Origin: Streptomyces albicerus
GTDB taxonomy: Bacteria; Actinomycetota; Actinomycetes; Streptomycetales; Streptomycetaceae
DNA: 64,000 bases
Direction of reading: 5' to 3'
NCBI RefSeq assembly: GCF_008905045.1
Contig: NZ_VWMY01000051.1
Span: 1 to 64,000 of the forward strand
Positions 8,714-16,053 of this stretch are shown in pieces (the first letter of the stretch is position 1; each line of letters opens with the position of its first letter). Both the position numbers and the translations under genes were made by a program. The notes beneath the pieces were generated by a model, which ran no database searches, was not told the DNA's origin, and saw only the letters and a program-made list of their open reading frames with translations.

Positions 8714-10108
8714 TCAACGGCCGGCGACGACGGAGGGGGCGGAGCCGCCGGACGAGGCGGCGAAGTAGTTGCGGCACAGCCCCTGGCGCCGTGCGTCCCA
8801 CACCATGTAGCTGCCGAGGACGAGCTGGGTGAGGCTGCGCGGGACCGCCTCCCAGCGATCGGCCAGTCGCATCGCCGCGAGCCGGGTCCGTCGGCGGGCC
8901 GGACTCCATGCAGCCGTACCGGTGCGCGGGACGAGCAGGCAGGGACCGCGGCTGGGCAGCGAGCGGGTGTGCTCCGCCGAGGAGTCCAGCCGGAAGCGGC
9001 GCAGAACCTCCTCGGCCGCGACCCGCATCGTGAGGACGGCGAAACCGCGCGCCGGACAAGGGCGGTTGGCGGTCACCCCGAACGGGATGAAGGCCGACGG
9101 CTTGGTGTCCGGACTCAGCCACCGGTCCGGGTCGAATCGCCCTGCGCCGGACCCTTGGTATTCGGGGTAGTTGAACAGCAGGACCGAGCCGGCCGGGATG
9201 GGCACCCGCCCTTCCCGGGGGATCTCCCTGGAGGTGATCCGGTGGGCCACGCCGAAGAGCGGGAAGTGCTGCAGCGTCTCGTTGATGACCCGGTCCAGGA
9301 AGTCCGGGTCCTCCTCACCGGCCAACAGGCGGTCCTGCACCGGCCGGTGCGTGGCCAGGGCCAGCAGCAGATGGGCCATCGCCTCCGACATCTGCACCAC
9401 GGCGGTGTTGAAGAACGTGCCCTGCAGGTAGTACGCCTGCTCCCGCTCGGAGAGCGAGGCCGGCAACGGCACCGGCGGGGGGTCGTTCGCAAGCCGGTCC
9501 TGGAGGTAGTCGGTGAGCCGGGCCCGCCGGTCCATGTGGCGCAGGCGGGTGCACTTCAGGGCGCTGACCACGTCGTCCGCGTTGCCGGTGATCAGGTCCC
9601 GGACGTGGCGCGGGCAGGCCTGGCGGAAGACCACCTCGTAGTAGACCTCGGCCCAGATGGGCATCATCAGGTCACGCAGTCTGACCCGGCGCACACGAGC
9701 CTGGCCGTCGAGTTCGTCGAGCACCCGCCGAGTGCAGCGGCCGACCAACTCGGTCCACTGCTCGCGGGACAGTCCGGCCAGGATCTGGCGCGTGGTCCTG
9801 GCCACGTCGTCGTAGCGCGGCCCGGGCTCCAGGTGCTCCTGGTGCACCTCCGGGCCGGGCGACAGCCAGTACCAGAACAGATCGGACAGCGCGGCGCCGC
9901 GGCTGCGGCCGTTGGCCGCCGGATGCCCGTACACCTTCTTGAACTCCTCGGCGGGCACCTCCCGGCCGGGTGCCCGGATGCCCTCCTCGCCGCCCACCCA
10001 GCCGAAGATGCGCACCCGCAGTGCGATCACGATCCTGGGCAGCCAGTACGGCAGACCTGCCACCAGGGCTACGGCCGCGCCGGTGATCAGCCATCCGGTC
10101 GGACTCAT
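8714..10108 (-). CDS. Cytochrome P450-like haem protein with atypical K-helix
   Basis: 464 aa. A membrane anchor at residues ~7-27 (WLITGAAVALVAGLPYWL) is unusual for bacterial P450s, which are normally soluble. The haem-ligand region IPFGVTANRPCPARGFAVL (Cys ~349) and the PERF-like FDPDRWL are present. The K-helix normally reads ExxR, but here it is NETLQHFP (~275), so the Arg of the ExxR-R triad is Gln. The I-helix region (GTFFNTAVVQMSEAMAHLLLAL) lacks the usual acid-Thr pair. A C-terminal extension of ~80 residues follows. The ATG overlaps the preceding stop as ATGA. It may act as a peroxide shunt enzyme, an isomerase or dehydratase, or a non-oxidising haem protein. Confidence 0.85.
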   Translation of the reverse strand: MSPTGWLITGAAVALVAGLPYWLPRIVIALRVRIFGWVGGEEGIRAPGREVPAEEFKKVYGHPAANGRSRGAALSDLFWYWLSPGPEVHQEHLEPGPRYDDVARTTRQILAGLSREQWTELVGRCTRRVLDELDGQARVRRVRLRDLMMPIWAEVYYEVVFRQACPRHVRDLITGNADDVVSALKCTRLRHMDRRARLTDYLQDRLANDPPPVPLPASLSEREQAYYLQGTFFNTAVVQMSEAMAHLLLALATHRPVQDRLLAGEEDPDFLDRVINETLQHFPLFGVAHRITSREIPREGRVPIPAGSVLLFNYPEYQGSGAGRFDPDRWLSPDTKPSAFIPFGVTANRPCPARGFAVLTMRVAAEEVLRRFRLDSSAEHTRSLPSRGPCLLVPRTGTAAWSPARRRTRLAAMRLADRWEAVPRSLTQLVLGSYMVWDARRQGLCRNYFAASSGGSAPSVVAGR

Positions 10109-11247
10109 GCGACCACCCCGCCGAATCGGGTGTCCTCGCCCGGAGCCACGGCCGGGCCCGGCGCAGGCCCCCACGCGGGCACCCGGACCAGATCGGGCGT
10201 CAGGTCGGCGAGTCCGGACGCTCCACAGAGGGCCAGGGTGTCGTCGATTTCCTCGCGCAGCAGCTCAAGGAGTCGCCGTACGCCCTTCTCGCCGCCCTCG
10301 GCCAGCGCCCACATCACGGGCCGGCCGATGCCCACGGCGGACGCGCCCAGCGCCAGGGCCTTGACCGCGTCGGTGCCGCGCCGGACTCCGCCGTCCAGCA
10401 CGACCGGGATACGGCCCGCCACAGCGGCCACCATCTCGGGCAGCAGCTCCAATGTGGCGGGCACGGTGTCGAGTTGACGTCCGCCGTGGTTGGACAGCAA
10501 CAGCCCGTCGACGCCGTGCCGGACCGCGAGCCGCGCGTCCTCGGGGTGCAGTACGCCCTTCAGCAGGATCGGCAGCGGGGTGGTCCTGCGCAGCCAGTCG
10601 ATGTGCTCCCAGTTCAGCTCCGGGGACATGGCGATCTGCCGTACGTGCCCATGCTCGCCGTCGCGCAGATCCACCAGGTTCTCGCAGCGCAGGCCGGGCG
10701 GCAGATCGTGGAAGCCGTTGCGCCGGTTGCGTTCGTTCGCGCCCAGCACCGGGGAGTCCACGGTGACCACCAGGGCGGTGCAGCCGGCGTCGGTGGCCCG
10801 TCGCACCAGCGCCTCGGTGATCTCCAGGTCGGGCTGGATGTAGAGCTGGAACCACAGCGGTACGTCGTCGCCGGTCCCGCGGACCGCGTCGGCGATCTCG
10901 CCCACGGCCACCGTGGACGCCATGCTCACGATCATGATCGCTCCGGCGGCGGCCGCGGCACGCGCGGTGGCCAACTCCCCTTCCGGATCGACCAGTTTGT
11001 GGAAGGCGGTCGGCGAGAGCAGGACCGGCAGGCTCGCCCGGCTGCCGAGCAGTGTGACATCCAGCTCCCGCTCGGCACTTCCACGCAGCACCCGGGGCAA
11101 CAGCTGAAGCCTTCCGAACGCCGCCTCGTTGGCCCGTACGGTGATCTCGTCCCGTGCCCCGCCGGCGATGAAGTCGGCGTACACAGGGTCCAGTTCGGCG
11201 CGGGCCGCGGTCTCGAAGTCGTGGACGGTGTACTGCACACCGCTCAC
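10105..11247 (-). CDS. FMN-dependent alpha-hydroxy-acid oxidase/dehydrogenase
   Basis: TIM-barrel FMN enzyme of the lactate/glycolate/mandelate oxidase family, 380 aa, converting a 2-hydroxy acid to the 2-keto acid. Conserved features in order: ARAELDPVYADFIAGGARDE N-terminus, SPTAFHKLVDPEGE, WFQLYIQ, VVTVDSPVLGANERNRRNGF, LLKGVLHPEDARLAV, and the active-site SNHGGRQLD (catalytic His ~251) followed by VVLDGGVRRGTDAVKALALGASAVGIGRP for phosphate binding. The GTG at 11247 overlaps the upstream stop as GTGA; GTG 11238 is an alternative. Its likely product, a 2-keto acid, is a logical substrate for the TPP enzyme in the same operon. Confidence 0.92.
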   Translation of the reverse strand: MSGVQYTVHDFETAARAELDPVYADFIAGGARDEITVRANEAAFGRLQLLPRVLRGSAERELDVTLLGSRASLPVLLSPTAFHKLVDPEGELATARAAAAAGAIMIVSMASTVAVGEIADAVRGTGDDVPLWFQLYIQPDLEITEALVRRATDAGCTALVVTVDSPVLGANERNRRNGFHDLPPGLRCENLVDLRDGEHGHVRQIAMSPELNWEHIDWLRRTTPLPILLKGVLHPEDARLAVRHGVDGLLLSNHGGRQLDTVPATLELLPEMVAAVAGRIPVVLDGGVRRGTDAVKALALGASAVGIGRPVMWALAEGGEKGVRRLLELLREEIDDTLALCGASGLADLTPDLVRVPAWGPAPGPAVAPGEDTRFGGVVA

Positions 11248-12845
11248 CGCCCGACGGGGCTCGGCCGACGGTCCAGCTCGCGGGCGAAGAACTCGGCGAG
11301 CGGGGCCCGGTGGACCTCCGGGTGGTCCCACTCGTTCTCCAGGTTCTCGGCCATGTGATGCGTACCCAGCAGTTCACCGCCCCGGAAGTGCCGGATCACC
11401 GGGTGCAGATAGGCCGCGTCGAAGGCGTCGTCGACCGAGTTCTGGGCGGTGCGGCGCACTGTGATGTCGAAGGGGTCGACCTTGTCGTGGTCGGGACCGT
11501 ACTCGAGAGTGACGGTGAAGTAGTCGCCGTTCCCGGTGAGTTGGCTTTCGTGGGCGTACGCGACCGGCACCTCCTCGTGGTAGCGGGCCGGTTCGCCGGG
11601 TGCCGTGACGATCAGGTCGCCGAGGACGCCGAACTGCTGCCAGAGCGCCGAGCTGCGGTTGACCCTGCCCACCACGGCGTCCGCCAGCGCGGACGGGGTC
11701 GCGTCCAGTGGCCGGTGCGGCCAGGGCCGGTCGTGGTGGCGCTCGTCGAGGATGCGGCTCAGGGCCTGTACGGCGTAGCGGAAACCGTGGATGAAGCCGC
11801 CGGTGGACTTCTTGAAGTCACGCTGCTGCATCAGGGTGCCGGCGAAGTACAGGCCGGGCACGTTCAGCGACTCGTACGCCGGGGTGAGGGCGGCGAAGCG
11901 GTCGTTTATGACCAACTCGGGCCGGCACTCCGGGTCGAACACCGAGGCGTCGAAGCGGAAGCCCGTGCACACGATCACCCGGTCGTAACGCAGCTCCTTC
12001 ACGACCTCGTCGGCCCGGGAGAAGCTGAACCGGACGCGGTATCCCCCGCCGGTGTCCTTGTCGGCCTGGTCGATCGACAGCACGTTGCCGTCCAACAGGG
12101 CGTTCTGCGACTTGAGTTGGTAGGTGTCGAGGAAGTTGTTGTTGACCGCGCGCAGATGCCCGACGTAGTGGCTGTTCCAGGCCATCCGTACGGAGTGCGG
12201 CCCAGCCACGTGGATCACCGCCGCGGTCTCGACGAGGTTGTCCGCGGTCTCCAGGGCGGAGTTGCCCTTGCCGAGGATCAGGACACGCTGGTCGGTGAAG
12301 TCCTCGGGATCCACCGACACCATCGAGTAGTCCTCGGCGGTCTCGATCCCTGGTATGTCCGGGGTGTTGGGACGGGTCAGCCCGGTGGCCATCACCAGCC
12401 GGCGGCCGTGATGCTCCTGCCCGTGCTGGTCGGTGACGGTGAATCCGCCGTCGACGCCGCGCCGGATCCGCTCCGCCCGGGTGTCATAGGCGATGTCCAG
12501 TTTGAACGCCTCGGCAAAGTCGGCCAGATAGCGCACCAGATCGTCGGCGTGCGGGAAGTAGCGCTTGCTGTAGCGGGTGAACAACAGCTCCGGGTCCGGG
12601 GAGAGCAGGGAGTTCCAGTCCATCCGGAGATTCAGCTCAGGATCGTCGGTGCCGTTGTGCACCTTGTTGATGGAGATCAGCTTGCGATGGCGGGGGAAGG
12701 TGCGGAAGAAGGTGCCGGGAGCACTGCCCGCTTCCAGGATCCGGTATCCGTGCCCTGCCGCCTGGAGTAACTGCCCGAGCTGGAGTCCGGCGGGACCGCC
12801 GCCGATCACGAGATATTCGAGCGGCTCACTCTGCATGGGGTTCAT
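11244..12845 (-). CDS. FAD/NAD(P)-binding flavoprotein, monooxygenase-like
   Basis: 533 aa, first gene of the operon. The ATG at 12845 follows an AGGAGAG site. Two Rossmann motifs: LVIGGGPAGLQLGQLL near residue 12 (FAD) and VLILGKGNSALETADNL in the middle (NADPH), with ATGLTRPNTPDIPG between them and VPGLYFAGTLMQQRDFKKSTGGFIHGFRYAV near the C-terminal part. This resembles flavin N-oxidising or Baeyer-Villiger-like monooxygenases (FMO/ornithine hydroxylase group) and the FAD-dependent oxidoreductase with C-terminal extension seen in vertebrate FOXRED2. The extra ~130-residue C-terminal domain is not recognised. Reaction unknown. Confidence 0.85.
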   Translation of the reverse strand: MNPMQSEPLEYLVIGGGPAGLQLGQLLQAAGHGYRILEAGSAPGTFFRTFPRHRKLISINKVHNGTDDPELNLRMDWNSLLSPDPELLFTRYSKRYFPHADDLVRYLADFAEAFKLDIAYDTRAERIRRGVDGGFTVTDQHGQEHHGRRLVMATGLTRPNTPDIPGIETAEDYSMVSVDPEDFTDQRVLILGKGNSALETADNLVETAAVIHVAGPHSVRMAWNSHYVGHLRAVNNNFLDTYQLKSQNALLDGNVLSIDQADKDTGGGYRVRFSFSRADEVVKELRYDRVIVCTGFRFDASVFDPECRPELVINDRFAALTPAYESLNVPGLYFAGTLMQQRDFKKSTGGFIHGFRYAVQALSRILDERHHDRPWPHRPLDATPSALADAVVGRVNRSSALWQQFGVLGDLIVTAPGEPARYHEEVPVAYAHESQLTGNGDYFTVTLEYGPDHDKVDPFDITVRRTAQNSVDDAFDAAYLHPVIRHFRGGELLGTHHMAENLENEWDHPEVHRAPLAEFFARELDRRPSPVGR

Positions 12846-13601
12846 GGATCTCTCCTTCTGCTCCGGGCGGCGTGCCTGGAGACCGGTGGGGGTGAGGCAT
12901 GGGAGAGCGCGGTCGTGCGGTTGCGTTGTCCGTCGGGCGCCGTCCTGCACGGGGCATGCGCAGACTGAAGTGCCATGGCAGTGGGCACATGGGTGGGATG
13001 CGGCGGTGGGCAGGTTCGGCCGATGCCGTGGTGCGTGACGCGACAGAAGTGACCGGCCGACCGGGGTACCGGGGTGAGCAGCGAGAATCCGGGGACGCGT
13101 GCTCGCAGGCAGGCATCAGCCGCAGCGGGGTCAGCCGACCGAGCGGAACGGCCGTTCTTCGCGGGCGGGGGGTGCGGTTCGTGGGACGGTCGCAATGGCA
13201 GCCGGAGACGGCGGAGCCGTACATTCAGGCATGGGCATGGCGGGCCCTTCCATCGGATTTCCCTTTGAAATCTCAATGAGCACGGTAGTAACGAGCACGG
13301 TAGTAACGAGCGGCACGCACGGGCAACAGTGCATCGGGGGATGACAGGAATTCGACAGGTACCCCGAGCACCCGTCGATCGCGGGATCGGGTGAGCGAAG
13401 GCCCTCGCAGGACGGCCGCGCGAACACCCCTGCGGGAAAGAGCCCCAGGAACGCGTGCGGCCGACCGACTGGCCCGGGCTGCTCTGCGTCGCTGAGGAAC
13501 CCGGCCGCTCAGCTCCCCATCGAGCACGACCCGCGCCATGGATGACACGGGCGACCGGTGTGAAGCTGCCCGCTGCCCTGAACCTGGCCGACAGTGCGTT
13601 C
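12846..13601. other. 755-bp intergenic region with an operon promoter and a tandem repeat
   Basis: No reading frame here has coding character. It must hold the promoter of the minus-strand operon starting at 12845. The only clear structure is a tandem 15-bp repeat (unit GAGCACGGTAGTAAC) at 13278-13292 and 13293-13307, followed by a partial third copy, in a stretch less GC-rich than its surroundings. It may be a regulator-binding array; nothing else was seen. Confidence 0.5.
13278..13310. repeat. Tandem 15-bp direct repeat (2.2 copies)
   Basis: Two exact head-to-tail copies of GAGCACGGTAGTAAC and the first bases of a third. It lies ~430 bp upstream of the flavoprotein operon start and ~290 bp beyond the sigma gene's 3' end. 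Function unknown. Confidence 0.75.
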
Positions 13602-14825
13602 TCAGCGTGCGGTCCGGCCGCCGTGCCTGAGGAAGTTCCGCTCGGCGTCGGTCGGCGCCAGGTCGGCCGCCCGCCCGTAGGCGGCCGCGGCCTCCTCGTC
13701 CCGGCCCAGCCGCCTCAGCAGATCTGCCCGGGTGGCATGGAAGGCGTAGTAGGTGTCCAGGCCCAGCTCATCCACCAGGGCCAGGGCGGCGGCGGGGCCC
13801 TGCACCTCACCGATGGCGACTGCGCGGTTGAGGGCCACGACGGGTGTGGGGGCCAGGGCGAGCAGCTGGTCATACAGGGCCACGATCTGCGGCCAGTCGG
13901 TCTGGGCGGCCGTCGGGGCGGCCGCGTGTACGGCGTTGATGGCGGCCTGAAGCTGGTAGGCGCCGGGGTGGTTGCGGCGCAGGCAGCGGCGGACGATGGC
14001 CTGGCCCTCGTCGATCAGGGGCCGGTCCCATCGGCTGCGGTCCTGCTCGCCGAGCAGGACGAGGGAGCCGTCGGGCTGCGTCCGCGAGGGGCGCCGGGAC
14101 TCGGTCAGCAGCAACAGGGCCAGCAGACCGGCCACTTCGGGTTCGTCCGGCATGAGGGTCGTCAGGAGCCGTGCCAGCCGGATCGCCTCCGCGCACAGGC
14201 CCCGCCCGGCCGACTCGGCCGGCTCGGCGAGCCCGGCGTTGTAGACGAGATAGACGACGGCCAGCACCGGGCGCAGCCGGTCGGGCAGTTGGTGTTCCTG
14301 CGGCACACGGTAGGGAATGCGAGCCGCCTTGATCTTGCGTTTGGCCCGTACGAGACGCTGTGCCATCGTCGCCTCGGTCACCAGAAAGGCGTCGGCGACT
14401 TCGGCGGTCGACAGGCCGCCGAGCAGCCGGAGGGTGAGCGCGACCTGTGCCTCGGTGGACAGAGCCGGATGGCAGCAGGTGAAGATGAGACGCAGCCGGT
14501 CGTCCTGCACGGGTTCCCCCTCCGCCGGCAGGCCGGGGTCGTCGTGAGCGGGCGAGAGCGCGGCCACCTCGCCGAGCAGTTCCCGCTCCCGTGCGGCGCG
14601 GCGCAGTCGGTCGATGGCGGCATTGCGTGCGGTCGTCGTGATCCATCCGCCAGGGTTCGGCGGCAGGCCGTCGCCCGGCCACTTGCGCAGCGCGGCGGCG
14701 AACGCGTCCTGTACCGCGTCTTCGGCGACGTCGATGTCGCCGAAAACCCGAATCAGTGTGGCCACCGCCCGGCCGGACTGCTCGCGGAAGATCCGCCCGA
14801 CCTCGGCCCGGTCGATGGCCGGCAA
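13602..14825 (-). CDS. ECF42-type RNA polymerase sigma factor with C-terminal helical extension
   Basis: 407 aa. Sigma region 2 (REQSGRAVATLIRVFGDIDVAEDAVQDAFAAAL, GGWITTTARNAAIDRLRR) and region 4 (LTLRLLGGLSTAEVADAFLVTEATMAQRLVRAKRKI) occupy the first ~180 residues. The remaining ~220 residues are the TPR-like helical domain of the ECF42 group (PVLAVVYLVYNAGL, LIDEGQAIVRRCLRRN, GAYQLQAAINAVHA, YYAFHATRADLLRRLGR). ECF42 factors have no anti-sigma; the C-terminal domain and a DGPF protein are the usual partners. The TTG start at 14825 lies 2 nt after the DGPF stop, so the two are an operon; the start codon is inferred from that spacing. Confidence 0.92.
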   Translation of the reverse strand: MPAIDRAEVGRIFREQSGRAVATLIRVFGDIDVAEDAVQDAFAAALRKWPGDGLPPNPGGWITTTARNAAIDRLRRAARERELLGEVAALSPAHDDPGLPAEGEPVQDDRLRLIFTCCHPALSTEAQVALTLRLLGGLSTAEVADAFLVTEATMAQRLVRAKRKIKAARIPYRVPQEHQLPDRLRPVLAVVYLVYNAGLAEPAESAGRGLCAEAIRLARLLTTLMPDEPEVAGLLALLLLTESRRPSRTQPDGSLVLLGEQDRSRWDRPLIDEGQAIVRRCLRRNHPGAYQLQAAINAVHAAAPTAAQTDWPQIVALYDQLLALAPTPVVALNRAVAIGEVQGPAAALALVDELGLDTYYAFHATRADLLRRLGRDEEAAAAYGRAADLAPTDAERNFLRHGGRTAR

Positions 14826-14827
14826 GG

Positions 14828-15211
14828 TCAGGCTCCCGGTGCGGGTTGTGGCTTGTCCGCGAACCCGGCGAACGGGCGGACCTCGATCGGTGCCTGGATG
14901 ACGGTGGTGACCTTCGCTGCCCATTCGAGCGCGGCGTCGAGGTCCTCGGCCTCGATGATGTAGAAGCCGCCCAGATGCTCCTTCGACTCCACGAACGGGC
15001 CGTCGGTGGTCAGCACGTCATCACCGGCGACGCGCACCACCGTGGCGGTGCCGGGGTCGTGCAGGCGGCCGGAGAAGACCCAGGCACCGGCGGACTCCAT
15101 CTCCCTCTCCAGAGCGCCGAGCCGCTGGTGGGACTGCCGCATCTCCTCGTCGCTCATCGGCGCTCGCGCCTGATCCGGACTGCTGTGGACGGACAACAGG
15201 TAACGCGTCAT
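14828..15211 (-). CDS. YCII/DGPF-domain protein, ECF42 partner
   Basis: 127 aa dimeric alpha-beta barrel protein of the YCII-related (DGPF) family. The signature TTDGPFVESKEHLGGFYIIEAEDLDAALEWA is complete. The ATG at 15211 has an AGGAG site. It is transcribed just ahead of the sigma gene. DGPF proteins are routinely linked to ECF42 sigma factors and are often their targets; the biochemical function is unknown. Confidence 0.92.
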   Translation of the reverse strand: MTRYLLSVHSSPDQARAPMSDEEMRQSHQRLGALEREMESAGAWVFSGRLHDPGTATVVRVAGDDVLTTDGPFVESKEHLGGFYIIEAEDLDAALEWAAKVTTVIQAPIEVRPFAGFADKPQPAPGA

Positions 15212-15350
15212 GGTGACACTCCTGGTCAGGGGTGGGCACTTCCCACCTCTCACCCTTGCTACGAACGGCCTCTCCGCAAATCGACAGGCTCTGCGAGAAA
15301 CTGCCGCCACGCAATAGACCGGAGCGCCCCGAACTCCCTGCGCGACCGAC

Positions 15351-15926
15351 TCAGCTCACCGAGGTGATCCAGCGTTCGAGGCGGTCGGCCTGGGTGCGCA
15401 TGACGTCCGGATCGCGGAGGGCGTTCGTGAGCAGGGAGGCGCCCTGGAATATGGAGACGAGGGTGATCGCCAGGTCGCGGGCGTCTTCCTTGCCCATCAG
15501 CCGGAACTGCTCCTGCGACCAGTCGACGTAGAGAGTCATGAGGGTGGCGGCGCTGCGGTCCAGGCCGTCGTCACGCTTGCCGAGCTCGCTGCACAGGCTG
15601 CCGTGCGGGCAGCCGTGCCGGGCGGCGAGTTCGCCCGTGTCGGCAAGCGTGCGGGCGAAGGCCCGCAGGCGTTCCTCGGGGGTCGGGAGCAGGTCGAACG
15701 TGGCGAGCATGGCTCGGATCGCCTCGGCGTGGGCGTCTATGACGGCCTGGACGAGATCGTCCTTGGTTTTGAAGTAGTAGTAGACGTTGCCGAGGGGGAC
15801 GTCCGCGGCCTTGGCGACATCCGCGAGCGTCATACGCGCGGCCCCGACGTGGTGCAGCAGCTCGCCGGCGCCTGCCACCAGGCGCTCTCTCTTGCCCGCA
15901 CGGCGGGTCGCGGTTGAGTCAGTCAT
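15351..15926 (-). CDS. TetR-family repressor, probable regulator of the divergent MFS pump
   Basis: 191 aa. The N-terminal helix-turn-helix reads MTLADVAKAADVPLGNVYYYFKTKDDLVQAVIDAH, and the C-terminal domain has RHGCPHGSLCSELGKRDDGL and SIFQGASLLTNALRDPDVM, typical of the AcrR/TetR_C_33-like group that senses small hydrophobic compounds. The ATG at 15926 was preferred over upstream codons in a non-conserved stretch. It is divergent from the MFS gene with a long palindrome between them. Confidence 0.92.
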   Translation of the reverse strand: MTDSTATRRAGKRERLVAGAGELLHHVGAARMTLADVAKAADVPLGNVYYYFKTKDDLVQAVIDAHAEAIRAMLATFDLLPTPEERLRAFARTLADTGELAARHGCPHGSLCSELGKRDDGLDRSAATLMTLYVDWSQEQFRLMGKEDARDLAITLVSIFQGASLLTNALRDPDVMRTQADRLERWITSVS

Positions 15927-15990
15927 CTCACTGAATTCTACGTCGCCTCTACGTCCCCGCACCCATTGCAGCGGTGGCTCCAGACCTTCT

Positions 15991-16030
15991 TAGTTAGTTG
16001 TCCAACTAACTAGAGTCAGTTGTCCGACTC
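15991..16030. promoter_or_regulatory. TetR operator: 22-bp perfect palindrome plus a second imperfect copy
   Basis: Bases 15991-16012 form a perfect palindrome (arms TAGTTAGTTG / CAACTAACTA around TC). It is followed directly by an imperfect dyad at 16013-16030 (GAGTCAG ... CCGACTC, one mismatch) that keeps the AGTTGTCC core. Both lie between the divergent tetR and MFS genes. Two adjacent operators suggest cooperative binding; binding is inferred. Confidence 0.8.
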
Positions 16031-16053
16031 ACCTCAGGGAAGGGCCTCCCGGT

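Noticed and set aside
7805..10477. 890-codon plus-strand frame across the antiporter and P450 genes
   Set aside because: Antisense shadow; Arg/Pro/Gly-rich, no ribosome site, overlaps two well-supported minus-strand genes.
4015..12845. Polyketide or non-ribosomal peptide cluster
   Set aside because: No ketosynthase, carrier, adenylation or condensation domain was found; the operon holds only tailoring-type enzymes.
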